Assembly: GCA_002170315.2 (NCBI GenBank)
Contig: NHFA02000051.1
Location: 5,774-45,565, forward strand
From: Euryarchaeota archaeon TMED99
GTDB lineage: Archaea; Thermoplasmatota; Poseidoniia; Poseidoniales; Poseidoniaceae
Direction of reading: 5' to 3'
DNA length: 39,792 nucleotides
Below the pieces are notes generated by a model. That model was not told the origin of the DNA, did not search any database, and saw only the letters and a program-made list of their open reading frames with translations. Every line of letters starts with the position of its first letter. Positions within the stretch are counted from its first letter, which is position 1. The position numbers and the translations under genes are program-made. Positions 30,677 through 39,792 of the stretch are shown here, one piece after another.

Positions 30677-32095
30677 ATGAGGATAATTATTGGTGGAGCA
30701 GGTCGAGTTGGTACCGACATGGCACGTGCATTACGTGCTGAAGATATGGACGTCGTTCTTGTTGATTCAGATTCACGAGCAGTAAAAAATGCTCAAAATT
30801 TGGATGTGCTGGTCATTCATGGTGATTTGACGACACGTCACAAATTACACGAAGCAGGAATTGGAGAAGCAGAAGTTTTTGTTGCTGCAACCAATTCTGA
30901 TGAACGAAATCTTCTCGCTTGTGCTTTAGCGCAACATGCCCATGATGAATTAAATGGCTCAAAACCCAAACCACTCTTGACAATTTGTCGAGTCCGAAAC
31001 ATGAATTATGTCGAAGAACAAGATGAAGGTAAATTGGCGCAGTGGGCAAAAGTCGACTATGTGGTTAATCCACTCGAAGGCGCAATACGCCGGCTTCATT
31101 CAGGTTTGCGTTCATCAGCCATTGAGGAAGTTATACCGTTTGGCCATGATGCGTTTATCGTTGAAATGGATGTTACCAGTGATGCTTCTCAAATTGTGTT
31201 CCAAAGTCTTCGTGATGCAAGCAAGAACATCGAAGGTGGAATGCCGTTGATTGTTGGGCTAAAGCGCGATGGTGAGAAAAGTCTCGTGCCAGATGGTGAT
31301 TTTATGTTGATGCCCAACGATAGAATTGCTGTAGCAACAACCGGTCTTTCGAGCTTTAATCGTATTTTGAATATTTTTGGCCATGAAGCGACAGATTTCC
31401 CAATACAACCACGCGTTGCTGTAATCGGAGCGAACCATATCGGGCAGCGTATTGCAGATGATTGGTTGAATGCTGGAGCCACAGTCACTGTTATCGAACG
31501 AGATTTACAACTTGCAAACATGTTGTCTGGAACTGAAACAGGTTCTCATCCAAAACTTGAGGTCATTCATGGAGATCATTTAGACCGTGACATCCTCACT
31601 GAAATCGGAATTTCTGAACATCACATAGCCATTGCAGCACTTGAAGATGATTTAGCCAGTATTGCTGCTGCATTACTGGCCAGTGATATGGGCGTTTCAA
31701 GAACAGGGCTGTTACTCTATGATGCAGACCTGGTCAAAGTTACCCAACGAATGGGAATTACTTTTGCAGTTGACCGTAAGCGAGTAGCGGTTGATAACAT
31801 GCTTGCTCAAATTCACACGAAGACTGCAGGGGGCTATGCAATCTTGTCGAACATTCCTAACATCATTGGTGTCAGTATGTTGGTTTCAGATGAAGCAAAG
31901 TTTGCAGGTAAGAGGGTTGTTGAGGCTTCATTCCCTGATTGGATGCGTATTGCCTTTATTCAACGTCTTAATACGAACGGTACTTGGGAATCACTTCGAC
32001 CATCTCCGGACAAAACTTTGCTTGAAGGTGACCGTTTGATCATCTTCTGCAGTCCAGAGCGTGTTGTTGAGCTCGAAAAACGGTTCAAGGTGTAA
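30677..32095 (+). CDS. trkA: Potassium uptake regulatory protein TrkA
   Basis: 472 residues from ATG 30677; the GTG at 30668 overlaps the upstream stop and is less likely. Two tandem RCK units are present. The first starts IIIGGAGRVGTDMARAL with the nucleotide fold, then the acidic strand end VVLVDSD. The second starts VAVIGANHIGQRIADDW. Each is followed by a TrkA-C domain. The protein forms the cytoplasmic NAD(H)/ATP-sensing ring that gates TrkH. It sits directly before trkH, separated by 2 bases, so the two are coupled. Confidence 0.95.
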   Translation: MRIIIGGAGRVGTDMARALRAEDMDVVLVDSDSRAVKNAQNLDVLVIHGDLTTRHKLHEAGIGEAEVFVAATNSDERNLLACALAQHAHDELNGSKPKPLLTICRVRNMNYVEEQDEGKLAQWAKVDYVVNPLEGAIRRLHSGLRSSAIEEVIPFGHDAFIVEMDVTSDASQIVFQSLRDASKNIEGGMPLIVGLKRDGEKSLVPDGDFMLMPNDRIAVATTGLSSFNRILNIFGHEATDFPIQPRVAVIGANHIGQRIADDWLNAGATVTVIERDLQLANMLSGTETGSHPKLEVIHGDHLDRDILTEIGISEHHIAIAALEDDLASIAAALLASDMGVSRTGLLLYDADLVKVTQRMGITFAVDRKRVAVDNMLAQIHTKTAGGYAILSNIPNIIGVSMLVSDEAKFAGKRVVEASFPDWMRIAFIQRLNTNGTWESLRPSPDKTLLEGDRLIIFCSPERVVELEKRFKV

Positions 32096-32097
32096 GT

Positions 32098-33744
32098 ATG
32101 CGTTTTGATGTACTCTATCTCATCCTCGGATGGACGCTTATTGCGTTGACGTTGCCATTGTTCCTTTGTGGCCTTATCACTTGGTGGCTCGATGACCTTG
32201 AGTTGGCGCTGTATGCATTTGCACTTCCAGCAATCGTATCACCGACCATTGGCTTGCTTATGCTGAGTCTTGGAACCCGTATGGATACGACTGAGCGTTT
32301 GCGTGATAGAGAAGCTTTTGCCGCAGTTGCATTGGTTTGGCCAATTGCAGTATTCATCGGCTCGCTTCCTTTTTGGCTCGGAGGAGTGTTTGTCGGTCCG
32401 TTTACCCCTGATGCATCGTTTGCAGATATCGCTCGAGGTGCAGTAAATTCTTGGTTTGAATCAATGTCTGGATTTACGACGACCGGTGCAACTGTAATTA
32501 CTCACAACATGAGTCCAAATTGTATTCCAGGAACTACTGTTGATTGTATCAATGCACAACCACGAGGCTTGCTCATTTGGCGTTCACTGACGCAGTGGTT
32601 TGGTGGAATGGGTATCATTATGCTCGGAATGATGATTCTTTCACGTGTTATTGGAGGAGGAATGGCTCTTGCACGAGCAGAATTAACCGGTCCTTCGCTC
32701 TCCCGTCTGCGCCCAAAGTTAAAACAAACCGCATTTGCATTGTGGGGTTTGTATTTGTTCCTCACTCTTTTAGAGTTCTTACTGCTGTATTTTTCCGGTT
32801 CTATGAATCTGTTTGATTCAGTGAATCACGCTCTCACTACAATGCCATCTGGAGGTTTCTCAACTCGTGATGCGAGTATTGGATTCTATGATTCGTTCTT
32901 AGTAGAATCGATTATTATCATTTTCATGTTCTTGGCAGGAGTCAATTTTACGCTCCTTTGGTTCATACGTGATGGTGACTTCAAGAGAGCTTTTGGTGAT
33001 GAAGAGTTCAGAAATTATGTCGTGTATGTCACGGTTGGTATTCTCGCAGTCTTCGTTGCTTTAGTCGCTTCAGGCACCTCGGCAGGTCGAGCACTGCGAA
33101 ACAGTATGTTCCAAGTGGTTTCTATTGGAACCAGTACTGGATATACTTCGACGGACTACATGGATGCATCTTGGCCATTGGTAACGCATCTTATTCTCTT
33201 CATTCTCATGGTTGTGGGTGCGAGTGCCGGTTCGACCAGTGGTGGATTGAAACTTTTGAGAGTCACCTTGGCGTTCAAAGTAGCGATGAGGGAACTTGTT
33301 CGAATTGCTCAGCCACGAAAAGTTGAGCAAATCCGAATGAATGGGGAAGTGGTCGAACAAAATCAGATCGGCCTCATTGTTGGTATGCTGTTTGTTTGGG
33401 TCGGTCTGTTTTTCATCTCGAGTCTAATTTTGGCGATTTTTATGCCAGGTGATACGTTTGAAAGCGTAACGATGGTCGTTGCCTCATCACTTGGTAATAC
33501 GGGTCCTACATTGGGAGATTATGGTCCAAGTTCTACATGGGCAGGAATGAATTCTGGTGCCCTCTTGATTACATCCGTTTTGATGTGGTTTGGCCGTCTT
33601 GAGTTACTCACTGCAGTTATCTTGATTCATCCAAGAACATGGAGACGTGAAAGCCGGGTGCATTCAGACCGTTCCGCAATTGCCTTATTCCGTAGAATAA
33701 TGGAAGAAAAGGACGAGAAGAAAAACCGCGATGAATCAAAATAA
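32098..33744 (+). CDS. trkH: Potassium transporter TrkH
   Basis: A 548-residue membrane K+ transport subunit of normal length. The four pore-loop filters can be read in order: SMSGFTTTGAT, TMPSGGFSTRD, SIGTSTGYTSTDY and ASSLGNTGPTLGDYG. The central Gly of each lines the filter. An outside loop after the first filter has two Cys (PNCIPGTTVDCINAQ) that could form a disulfide. An AAGGTG Shine-Dalgarno-like stretch overlaps the trkA stop and supports coupled translation. Its last 9 bases overlap the convergent rfcL. Confidence 0.95.
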   Translation: MRFDVLYLILGWTLIALTLPLFLCGLITWWLDDLELALYAFALPAIVSPTIGLLMLSLGTRMDTTERLRDREAFAAVALVWPIAVFIGSLPFWLGGVFVGPFTPDASFADIARGAVNSWFESMSGFTTTGATVITHNMSPNCIPGTTVDCINAQPRGLLIWRSLTQWFGGMGIIMLGMMILSRVIGGGMALARAELTGPSLSRLRPKLKQTAFALWGLYLFLTLLEFLLLYFSGSMNLFDSVNHALTTMPSGGFSTRDASIGFYDSFLVESIIIIFMFLAGVNFTLLWFIRDGDFKRAFGDEEFRNYVVYVTVGILAVFVALVASGTSAGRALRNSMFQVVSIGTSTGYTSTDYMDASWPLVTHLILFILMVVGASAGSTSGGLKLLRVTLAFKVAMRELVRIAQPRKVEQIRMNGEVVEQNQIGLIVGMLFVWVGLFFISSLILAIFMPGDTFESVTMVVASSLGNTGPTLGDYGPSSTWAGMNSGALLITSVLMWFGRLELLTAVILIHPRTWRRESRVHSDRSAIALFRRIMEEKDEKKNRDESK

Positions 33745-35274
33745 TTTCATTTGACCGTTTGATGCCGGAGGGTCGTCATCTTTCTTTTCTTCGACAGTCT
33801 CTACTTTTTGTTCAACTTTCTCTTCAGGAATTGGCTCAAAGTTTTGTTCATCCAACAATTCTTCGTAACGTTGGTCATACTTCGCAATGAGCGCTTTTGT
33901 TGCCTTACGGCTAAGTGGTAGTCCTGCGAGAGATGCATGCTCTTCTCCACTGAATCCAAATCGAAGGGAGAGGTCAAAATTCTCTGAGTCGCCAAGTTGT
34001 GGTGAATCTTTGAGCATTGCCGAAAGCAGAGGGAGTATTTCTTCACGAAGTGCTGACTGACTCATTCCTGAATAACTGACCATTCGTTTGATGATTGAAG
34101 GCCGAGTGCGGGATGATTGGCGGCGCAAAAAGTGAGGATATGAGGGGAATATTCTCCCAGTAAAAGGAGTAGAATTTGTCACTGAAGCTGAAAGACTTGC
34201 AAGTTGTCCACTCCAATACCAAGACCTATGGGCAGTACTTCGAAACTGACCCATGTACATTTTAGAAGCGGTTGAAAGACTCTGGGAGCCTCGCTGAATA
34301 GATTGCGAATGAGGAAATAAACCAGCATTATTCCAGTGAACCCAATTGATCATGTCAGGCGGTGACTTTTCTATAGAACGCCCAATTCGAACTGCTTCTT
34401 CGGCATTCACTGAACGGTATAATTTGTCAAGGCCAGGAAAAACCCCTTCGGATGTATCTCGGTGCCCAGCAAGTGCTTGACTTGCAACCATCTCCTTGGT
34501 GAGCATACCTTTTGAGGTCGAAGAAAGAACTTGCAAGTCTCGAACCAAAGCACGTAAATCGCCGGGGTTATTCTCCACTAATGTTTCGATAGCAGCATCT
34601 TCAAACTCCAAATTCTCTTCACGCAAAACCCTCCGAGCAATACGGCGAAGTGCTTCATCACTTGCCCTTTCAAACGTAATGGTTTGAAGGTGTTTTGTGA
34701 ATCGGTCTCGAGTCGAACTCCACGAAGAGCCTCTTCCCCATAGGCCCATTATTTCATTGCAAGCCAGAATGACCGGTTGCCGAGTTTCTGCAAGGAGATT
34801 GAGTAATTCCGCTTTCCCTCCGGAGTCTCCCTTTAATGAAACATCTTTTCCGGTATCGTCATTTCCTTGAATTGCTTTTTCAATCCTATCTTGGCTCACT
34901 GCTCTCAGTCCACCAGAAAGATGATCGACTTCATCGAGCAAAACCAGTGTTCGTTGCTTTTTTTCATTCGGATTATGGAATAACGATCGGTGCGTAGAAC
35001 CGTGAGTGGCAACCTTTCGTATTGCAGCAGCATTTCGTGCATCCGAAGCATTGAGTTCAATGACATTCCAACCCATGTCTTGTGCAATAGCTCGAGCTAC
35101 AGATGTTTTACCAACACCTGGAGGGCCTACTAACAACAGTGCTTTCTTTCGAGGCGTGCCGTTTTTCCATTCGTCCAACCAGGCCCGAATTTTCCGGCGC
35201 TGAACTTCATTTCCCTCGAGGTGGCGTTCCGATGATGGCCGGTGTCGCTCCGTCCAATCGGTAATACCAGCCAT
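33736..35274 (-). CDS. rfcL: Replication factor C large subunit
   Basis: 512 residues from ATG 35274; the track start at 35445 lies inside glyS. An AAA+ ATPase that, with four small subunits, loads the PCNA clamp. Walker A is LVGPPGVGKTSVA (about 49-61) and Walker B is LVLLDEVDHL (about 113-122). The N-terminus MAGITDWTERHRPSS follows the usual W-x-E-K/R-Y/H-x-P pattern. The C-terminal tail is acidic, then ends GQMKLF, a plausible shortened PCNA-interaction (PIP) motif. The start lies 71 bases after the glyS stop on the same strand. No small-subunit gene is in the window. Confidence 0.94.
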   Translation of the reverse strand: MAGITDWTERHRPSSERHLEGNEVQRRKIRAWLDEWKNGTPRKKALLLVGPPGVGKTSVARAIAQDMGWNVIELNASDARNAAAIRKVATHGSTHRSLFHNPNEKKQRTLVLLDEVDHLSGGLRAVSQDRIEKAIQGNDDTGKDVSLKGDSGGKAELLNLLAETRQPVILACNEIMGLWGRGSSWSSTRDRFTKHLQTITFERASDEALRRIARRVLREENLEFEDAAIETLVENNPGDLRALVRDLQVLSSTSKGMLTKEMVASQALAGHRDTSEGVFPGLDKLYRSVNAEEAVRIGRSIEKSPPDMINWVHWNNAGLFPHSQSIQRGSQSLSTASKMYMGQFRSTAHRSWYWSGQLASLSASVTNSTPFTGRIFPSYPHFLRRQSSRTRPSIIKRMVSYSGMSQSALREEILPLLSAMLKDSPQLGDSENFDLSLRFGFSGEEHASLAGLPLSRKATKALIAKYDQRYEELLDEQNFEPIPEEKVEQKVETVEEKKDDDPPASNGQMKLF

Positions 35275-35345
35275 AGTTCGACAATTCTCCGAAGGTTCTT
35301 CAACCTTCACTGGGGATTCTACCGATTTCTTGTGGAATCCTGCAT

Positions 35346-37016
35346 TTACAGCGAATCGATAGCGACGCGGTGCTGCTCTCCAGAATCTCTGTCTCGTATG
35401 GTAACTGTTCCATCTTCGAGAGATTGATGGTCGACGGTAATGCACTTTGGTACTCCAATTTCGTCTGCTCGTGCATAGCGTCGTCCAATCGAACCACTCC
35501 CATCATACATTGAAACGATGTTTGGCTTTGAACACATGGTCGTATGAATTGTTTGAGCGAGTTTACCCATTCCATCTTTTTCAAAGAGCGGGAATATACA
35601 GTAGTCGACAGGAGCGACATTTGCACTCAAATGCATTGTCGTGTATGTCTCGCCGTCTTTACCCGACTCGTCATAGGCGTGGTCAAGAATATGCCAAATG
35701 ATTCTGTCAATTCCAAAGGCTGGTTCAACAACATGTGGGATATACCATTCTCCAGTGACCGTTTCTGTTCGCTGGTCCCGTTTGACATGCTCTTGCTCAA
35801 CGGTTACTTTTTCTCCATTTGCCAGCGTTAACTCGAGCGGGAAAGTCGAGGAGGATGAGAGTTGTTCAACCGCTTCTTTGACTGCACCTGCCAATGCTCT
35901 GAATGCCGGACCTGCTTTTGATCCTTCAGTGGTCCAACCATCGATTTCAAGAATTTCCGGTTCACTAAACTCTCGACGAGCACGGAGAGATTTCCCAGTT
36001 GCTTTCTCATGTGATTCCAAGTCGTAGCATCCACGATGTGCGATACCCACACATTCAACCCAGCCATATGACCCATGAATTTCAGCATCCCAGCAATCTG
36101 TTGCATAATGCGCCATTTCATCGGATTCATGCTGACGGAAACGAATTCGTTGTGAATCGATTCCAACTTTGGTCAAGAAATCAAATGTCTTCGCCATGAA
36201 ATATCCAACGGTTGCGTGACGGATGACATTGTTTTCAACGGCGTGTTTGAAACTCATTTCAACTTCACCTTCATTGTCCGCTAAAAGTGTGATGTTGTGT
36301 CCATCCCATGGAGTGAAGTCGTGGGATGGCTCCTCATGGGGGTTGATGAAATATTCAAGTTCAGCCATGTTAAATTCCCGTAGTCGAATCATACCTTGGC
36401 GTGGTGATATTTCGTTTCTGTAGCCCTTTCCAACTTGGATTGCTCCAAAGGGTAGTCGCTCACGATTATGTCGATACAAAGCAGGAAATGATGTGAACAT
36501 TCCTTGAGCTGTTTCTGGACGAAGAAAACCAGGTCTTCCTGATGCACCTGCACCAATGGTTGTGTTGAACATCAAATTTTGAGCAGTAATCGGTGACCAT
36601 TCAGGTTCTTGACAGGATGGGCAGGGAGGGTTAGACTGGTCCAGAAGGGATTGAAGTTCAGATTTGGTGAGAGCATCAGGATTCGAATGATGTGATTCCA
36701 GCAATGTATCTGCTCTACTTGCCTCGTCACATGTCGTACAAATGGTCATGAAGTCGGAAAACTCACCAACGTGCCCTGATGCTTCAAGCACTGCATAGGG
36801 AGTGACGGTTGGACATGATATCTCAACAATATTTCCAAGTGAAAGCCAGTGATTGAGCCATGTTTGGTTGACTTTGTTACGCAGCCTTCCACCAACGGGG
36901 CCAAAATCATACAATCCTTTGGCACCACCATGGATTTCAAAGGCAGGAAGCAATATTCCTCTTCGTTTGAGCATACCAGACAAACGCTCCAAACGGCTCG
37001 TATCAGGTTCTGTCAT
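35346..37016 (-). CDS. glyS: Glycyl-tRNA synthetase (alpha2 type)
   Basis: 556 residues from ATG 37016; the longer track ORF adds 55 residues that do not look like the family. A class II synthetase that charges tRNA-Gly. The N-terminus has MLKRRGILLPAFEIHGGAKG and YDFGPVG. A zinc site is suggested by CTTCDE and CPSCQE. Motif 2 is YRNEISPRQG, preceded by RPETAQGMF. Motif 3 is in FGIDRIIWHILDHAY, near the anticodon-binding domain (NVAPVDYCIFPLF, SIGRRYARADEIGVP). Length and motifs match the eukaryotic/archaeal alpha2 enzyme, not the bacterial alpha2beta2 form. It is followed by rfcL. Confidence 0.96.
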   Translation of the reverse strand: MTEPDTSRLERLSGMLKRRGILLPAFEIHGGAKGLYDFGPVGGRLRNKVNQTWLNHWLSLGNIVEISCPTVTPYAVLEASGHVGEFSDFMTICTTCDEASRADTLLESHHSNPDALTKSELQSLLDQSNPPCPSCQEPEWSPITAQNLMFNTTIGAGASGRPGFLRPETAQGMFTSFPALYRHNRERLPFGAIQVGKGYRNEISPRQGMIRLREFNMAELEYFINPHEEPSHDFTPWDGHNITLLADNEGEVEMSFKHAVENNVIRHATVGYFMAKTFDFLTKVGIDSQRIRFRQHESDEMAHYATDCWDAEIHGSYGWVECVGIAHRGCYDLESHEKATGKSLRARREFSEPEILEIDGWTTEGSKAGPAFRALAGAVKEAVEQLSSSSTFPLELTLANGEKVTVEQEHVKRDQRTETVTGEWYIPHVVEPAFGIDRIIWHILDHAYDESGKDGETYTTMHLSANVAPVDYCIFPLFEKDGMGKLAQTIHTTMCSKPNIVSMYDGSGSIGRRYARADEIGVPKCITVDHQSLEDGTVTIRDRDSGEQHRVAIDSL

Positions 37017-37192
37017 TGGCACACCTAAACACCGGTAGAAGAACTGGCCTTTCAACCTCACCGTCCGAGAAGCCCAAAAGAACTCAAGTCCGGAGTGAAA
37101 AATAAACGCCATCAGTATACCTTCTTTTGCGAATATGCTTCTGGGAGGGGAATGATTCTGCGCTAGGAATTGTTTTTTCATAATTTATAGAG

Positions 37193-37201
37193 ACTTTTAT
37201 A
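37193..37201 (+). promoter_or_regulatory. AT-rich TATA-like element in the glyS-lhr spacer
   Basis: The divergent spacer 37017-37291 (275 bases) is AT-rich between about 37165 and 37292. CTTTTATAC here is the best TATA match for the plus strand. A second candidate, GCATACGAA, is about 30 nt before the lhr ATG. I see no RNA gene or ORF worth calling in this spacer. Confidence 0.35.
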
Positions 37202-37291
37202 CAGTTACAGTTTATGTTTTGTTTCTTGTAAAAAACGATACATTGATTTACTCGTTGCATACGAATGACGAACACGGAGTGTAGAAAATAA

Positions 37292-39792
37292 ATGGCAGAT
37301 ATTCACTACTTAGAGAATCCTCTTGAAACAGAGGAACTCTTAGAGTTGTTATGTCCTCCAGTTCGTAACTGGTTCAAAGATAAATTCCCCGATTTTACTG
37401 AACCGCAAAAATTAGCAATCCCTGCAATAATGAATCAAGATCATTTGTTGTTATGTTCTCCAACTGGTTCTGGTAAAACATTAACCGCATTCCTTTCAAT
37501 TATCGATCAACTGGTTCGTCGAGCACTGGATAATAAATTGGATAAACGAGTCTATTGCGTATACATTTCACCAATTAAAGCGCTTGCAAACGATATCGAA
37601 CGTAATTTAATTGGGCCATTAACTGAAATCAAAGAATCATATTTACCGAGCAGGGCACAAGAAATTAAAGTCGGACTCCGAACGGGTGATACACCGCAAT
37701 CAGAGCGTCAAAAGATGCTCAGAAATCCTCCTCACATCCTCATTACGACCCCTGAAAGTTTAGCGATTGCCATTACTTCTCCAAGATTCCAACCTATTGT
37801 CAGCGAAGTTGAATACATGATTGTCGATGAATTGCACTCTTTAGTTCCAAGTAAGCGTGGTGTTCACCTTGCATTGACGCTTTCTTATCTCGATACTCTT
37901 CTTACCCGTCCAGTCCAACGAATTGGGATTTCTGCAACAATGGAACCTCTTGAAACGGTCGCTGAATATTTAGTTTCCAGCGATGATCGAGAAAGTCGAG
38001 GTGAAAATACCAGTGTTTCTATTGCAAAGATTTCCGGTTCAAGAGAACTCGATTTGGATATATTGCTTACAGACCCAAAGTTTAGCGACCTTTCTGTTCT
38101 CAAGATTTTTGATAAAAACGTTGACGCCATAGCCGATTTAATTGCTGCACACACCACGACTTTGGTTTTTGCCAATACGAGAAAAATGACCGAAAATATT
38201 GTTCTGAAATTACGACCTTATCTGGGTGATTTGGTTGCTGGTCACCACGGTTCGATGGATAAAAAAATACGGCTCGATGTTGAGAAGAAGTTGAAGCATG
38301 GCCACTTACGTGCAGTGGTTACCTCATCTTCTCTAGAAATGGGAATTGACATCGGTTCAGTTGACTTAGTCTTACAAATTGGCAGTCCTGGTGATATTGC
38401 TACAGCTCTGCAACGTATTGGACGAGCAGGACACCATGTTGGTGGGATTCCACGTGCACGCTTTTTGCCTTCAAGCGTTGATGACCTCATCGAACTTGCT
38501 GCTTTACAATCTGCCATCCAAACCGGCGACATGGACCGACTTGATTTCCCAGAAAACTGTTTAGATGTCGTTGCCCAATTCATGATTGGCTTGGTTATCA
38601 TTAATGATATCGATATTGATGAGGCGTACGAAGTTATTGTCAATGCTTGGTCTTATCGTAATTTTGAATACGATGATTTCATTGAAGTTCTCGACATGCT
38701 TGAAGATGAGCGACGAATTTGGATTGATTGGGAAGAAAATATCTACGGAAAGCGAGGCTATTCTCGTATGATTTATTACCAAAACATCGGAACAATTGCT
38801 CCTGATAATTCCTACTTAGTCTTCAACGCTGAAGGCTCAATTCTTGGACAACTTTCTGGTTCTTTCGTCTCGAATCTCCGCGGTGGAGATGTCATCTTAC
38901 TCGGTGGTTCAACATACAGAGTCACCAACATCCAAGGAACTCGAGTCAATGTCGCTTCAGTCACTGGACACCGCCCTACAGTTCCTTCCTGGTCTGGAGA
39001 GGCACGTTCTCGTTCGAGAGAACTGTCTAATGCACTCCTCAATCTCATTGGTCACTGTATTGTCGCTTTACGTCGTGAACAAGACCCTCGGATATTGTTA
39101 CGTGATGCTTACGGGCTTTCTTCAGGTGTCGCAAATGCAATTGCCCGACATTTGGAAGAGCATTCAATAGACTCCTTCCAAGTTCCAGACCCGAATCGAA
39201 TTTTGGTTGAACAAGTTGTCTCTGGAGGCCATCCAACATACATGATTACGACATGCAGAGGCCGAGGATTTAACACTGCACTTGGCTATTTCATGGCCGG
39301 TTTAGCCGAATCAAACAATATCTCTGTCATCGAATTATCATTCGATGAAAATGGTTTATTGATTCGAACTTCTGAAGAAGTCGATCCTGGACAAATGTAT
39401 CAGGCTTTCAGAGATAATGATTACACTGAAGTGATTGAACGCTACATCGTCAATACTCAAATATTTGCAAAGAGATTTCGAGAAGTATCAGGTCGCTCTA
39501 TGATTATTCCAAAGCGAATTGGTTCTGATGAGATTAGCCCTCAACAATTCCAACAACGGGCTGATGCATTGTTGAATAAACACAGAACAATCGACGACAG
39601 TCTTCTGATGAGGGAAGCCAAAAACGAAATCATGTTTGGAGATATTGACATGAAGAGTCTTCAACAATTTTTGAGTCTCTGCCTCACAGGTGACGCACGA
39701 ATTGTTCACAACAAAGTGACCGTCCCCTCTCGACTTGGCATGTCACTTTTCATGTCAGCTTTCGAAGATTTGATGGCAATGAAAACCCGTGC
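37292..39792 (+). CDS. lhr: ATP-dependent helicase Lhr, 3' truncated (absent from ORF track)
   Basis: The frame opens at ATG 37292 and runs without a stop to the window end (833 codons), so the ORF track missed it. It is a superfamily 2 helicase: Q-motif region FTEPQKLAIPAIM, Walker A SPTGSGKTLTAF, ISPIKALANDIERN, TTPESLAIAI, DEAH-like box VDELHSL, SATMEPLE, then VFANTRKM, TSSSLEMGIDIGSVD and QRIGRAGHH in the second RecA domain. A winged-helix and Lhr-specific region (NIYGKRGYSR, GSILGQLSGSFV) follows. Lhr-core proteins unwind 3'-5' and act in DNA repair; about 850-950 residues is normal, so most of the gene is present. Confidence 0.95.
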   Translation, partial: MADIHYLENPLETEELLELLCPPVRNWFKDKFPDFTEPQKLAIPAIMNQDHLLLCSPTGSGKTLTAFLSIIDQLVRRALDNKLDKRVYCVYISPIKALANDIERNLIGPLTEIKESYLPSRAQEIKVGLRTGDTPQSERQKMLRNPPHILITTPESLAIAITSPRFQPIVSEVEYMIVDELHSLVPSKRGVHLALTLSYLDTLLTRPVQRIGISATMEPLETVAEYLVSSDDRESRGENTSVSIAKISGSRELDLDILLTDPKFSDLSVLKIFDKNVDAIADLIAAHTTTLVFANTRKMTENIVLKLRPYLGDLVAGHHGSMDKKIRLDVEKKLKHGHLRAVVTSSSLEMGIDIGSVDLVLQIGSPGDIATALQRIGRAGHHVGGIPRARFLPSSVDDLIELAALQSAIQTGDMDRLDFPENCLDVVAQFMIGLVIINDIDIDEAYEVIVNAWSYRNFEYDDFIEVLDMLEDERRIWIDWEENIYGKRGYSRMIYYQNIGTIAPDNSYLVFNAEGSILGQLSGSFVSNLRGGDVILLGGSTYRVTNIQGTRVNVASVTGHRPTVPSWSGEARSRSRELSNALLNLIGHCIVALRREQDPRILLRDAYGLSSGVANAIARHLEEHSIDSFQVPDPNRILVEQVVSGGHPTYMITTCRGRGFNTALGYFMAGLAESNNISVIELSFDENGLLIRTSEEVDPGQMYQAFRDNDYTEVIERYIVNTQIFAKRFREVSGRSMIIPKRIGSDEISPQQFQQRADALLNKHRTIDDSLLMREAKNEIMFGDIDMKSLQQFLSLCLTGDARIVHNKVTVPSRLGMSLFMSAFEDLMAMKTR

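Noticed and set aside
35275-35445. 57-residue upstream extension of rfcL in the track
   Set aside because: It overlaps the glyS 3' end, and the conserved RFC N-terminus begins at 35274.
37017-37181. 55-residue upstream extension of glyS in the track
   Set aside because: The added residues do not resemble GlyRS N-termini, and the family start fits MTEPDTSRLERL at 37016.
37084-37275. 63-residue minus-strand ORF in the glyS-lhr spacer
   Set aside because: No start signal, low-complexity AT-rich sequence and no domain; the spacer is better read as a divergent promoter region.

Overview
The window reads as a compact, protein-dense piece of a marine planktonic euryarchaeal chromosome, most likely a Marine Group II archaeon (Candidatus Poseidoniales); this assignment is my inference. 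The archaeal signs are aIF5A with its hypusine loop, TrmY, an archaeal replication factor C large subunit, SRP54, an alpha2-type glycyl-tRNA synthetase, an Lhr helicase, a tRNA gene without encoded CCA, and TATA-like boxes about 25-31 nt before several start codons. The surface proteins with thrombospondin type 3 (TSP3) calcium repeats and a PGF-CTERM-like tail fit a marine heterotrophic archaeon. No transposon, integrase, phage gene or CRISPR array was seen. The left-edge gene and the right-edge lhr gene are both cut by the window.

Layout. 1-5.9 kb: a truncated surface protein, a 58-residue zinc-ribbon protein absent from the ORF track, a basic hypothetical, an acyl-CoA dehydrogenase with the isovaleryl-type placement of its catalytic base, a convergent amphipathic/four-TM protein, an AlkA-like DNA glycosylase, an HDDC2/YfbR-like nucleotidase, tRNA-Gln(UUG), and a zinc-ribbon membrane protein with an LDL-receptor-A-like tail. 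5.9-11.5 kb: 3-hydroxyacyl-CoA dehydrogenase, a membrane hypothetical and a 1175-residue secreted protein (three Cys-rich repeats, TSP3 segment, PGF-CTERM-like end). 11.5-20 kb: SDR oxidoreductase, aIF5A with a clear terminator, a UMF1/Atg22-type transporter with large loops, a membrane beta-helix protein, an OPT transporter, an EamA transporter and SurE. 20-22 kb (minus): coaBC-trmY. 22-28 kb: a zinc-ribbon membrane protein, then on the minus strand an ArsA/Get3-like ATPase, SRP54 and a membrane-anchored SGNH esterase with a long TSP3 stalk. 28-33.7 kb (plus): membrane hypothetical, transglutaminase-like surface protein, trkA, trkH. 33.7-37 kb (minus): glyS and rfcL. 37.3 kb to the end: lhr.

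How the genes fit together. The dehydrogenases, the uptake systems (OPT, EamA, UMF1), the secreted esterase and the transglutaminase-like protein suggest a life on dissolved proteins and lipids. SRP54 and the ArsA-like ATPase sit together and could both handle hydrophobic clients, serving a membrane- and surface-rich proteome. The rest is informational or housekeeping. The genome is tightly packed: three convergent pairs overlap at their stop codons, and no gene-free stretch exceeds 300 bases; the longest (about 275 bases, 37017-37291) holds only AT-rich promoter-like sequence.
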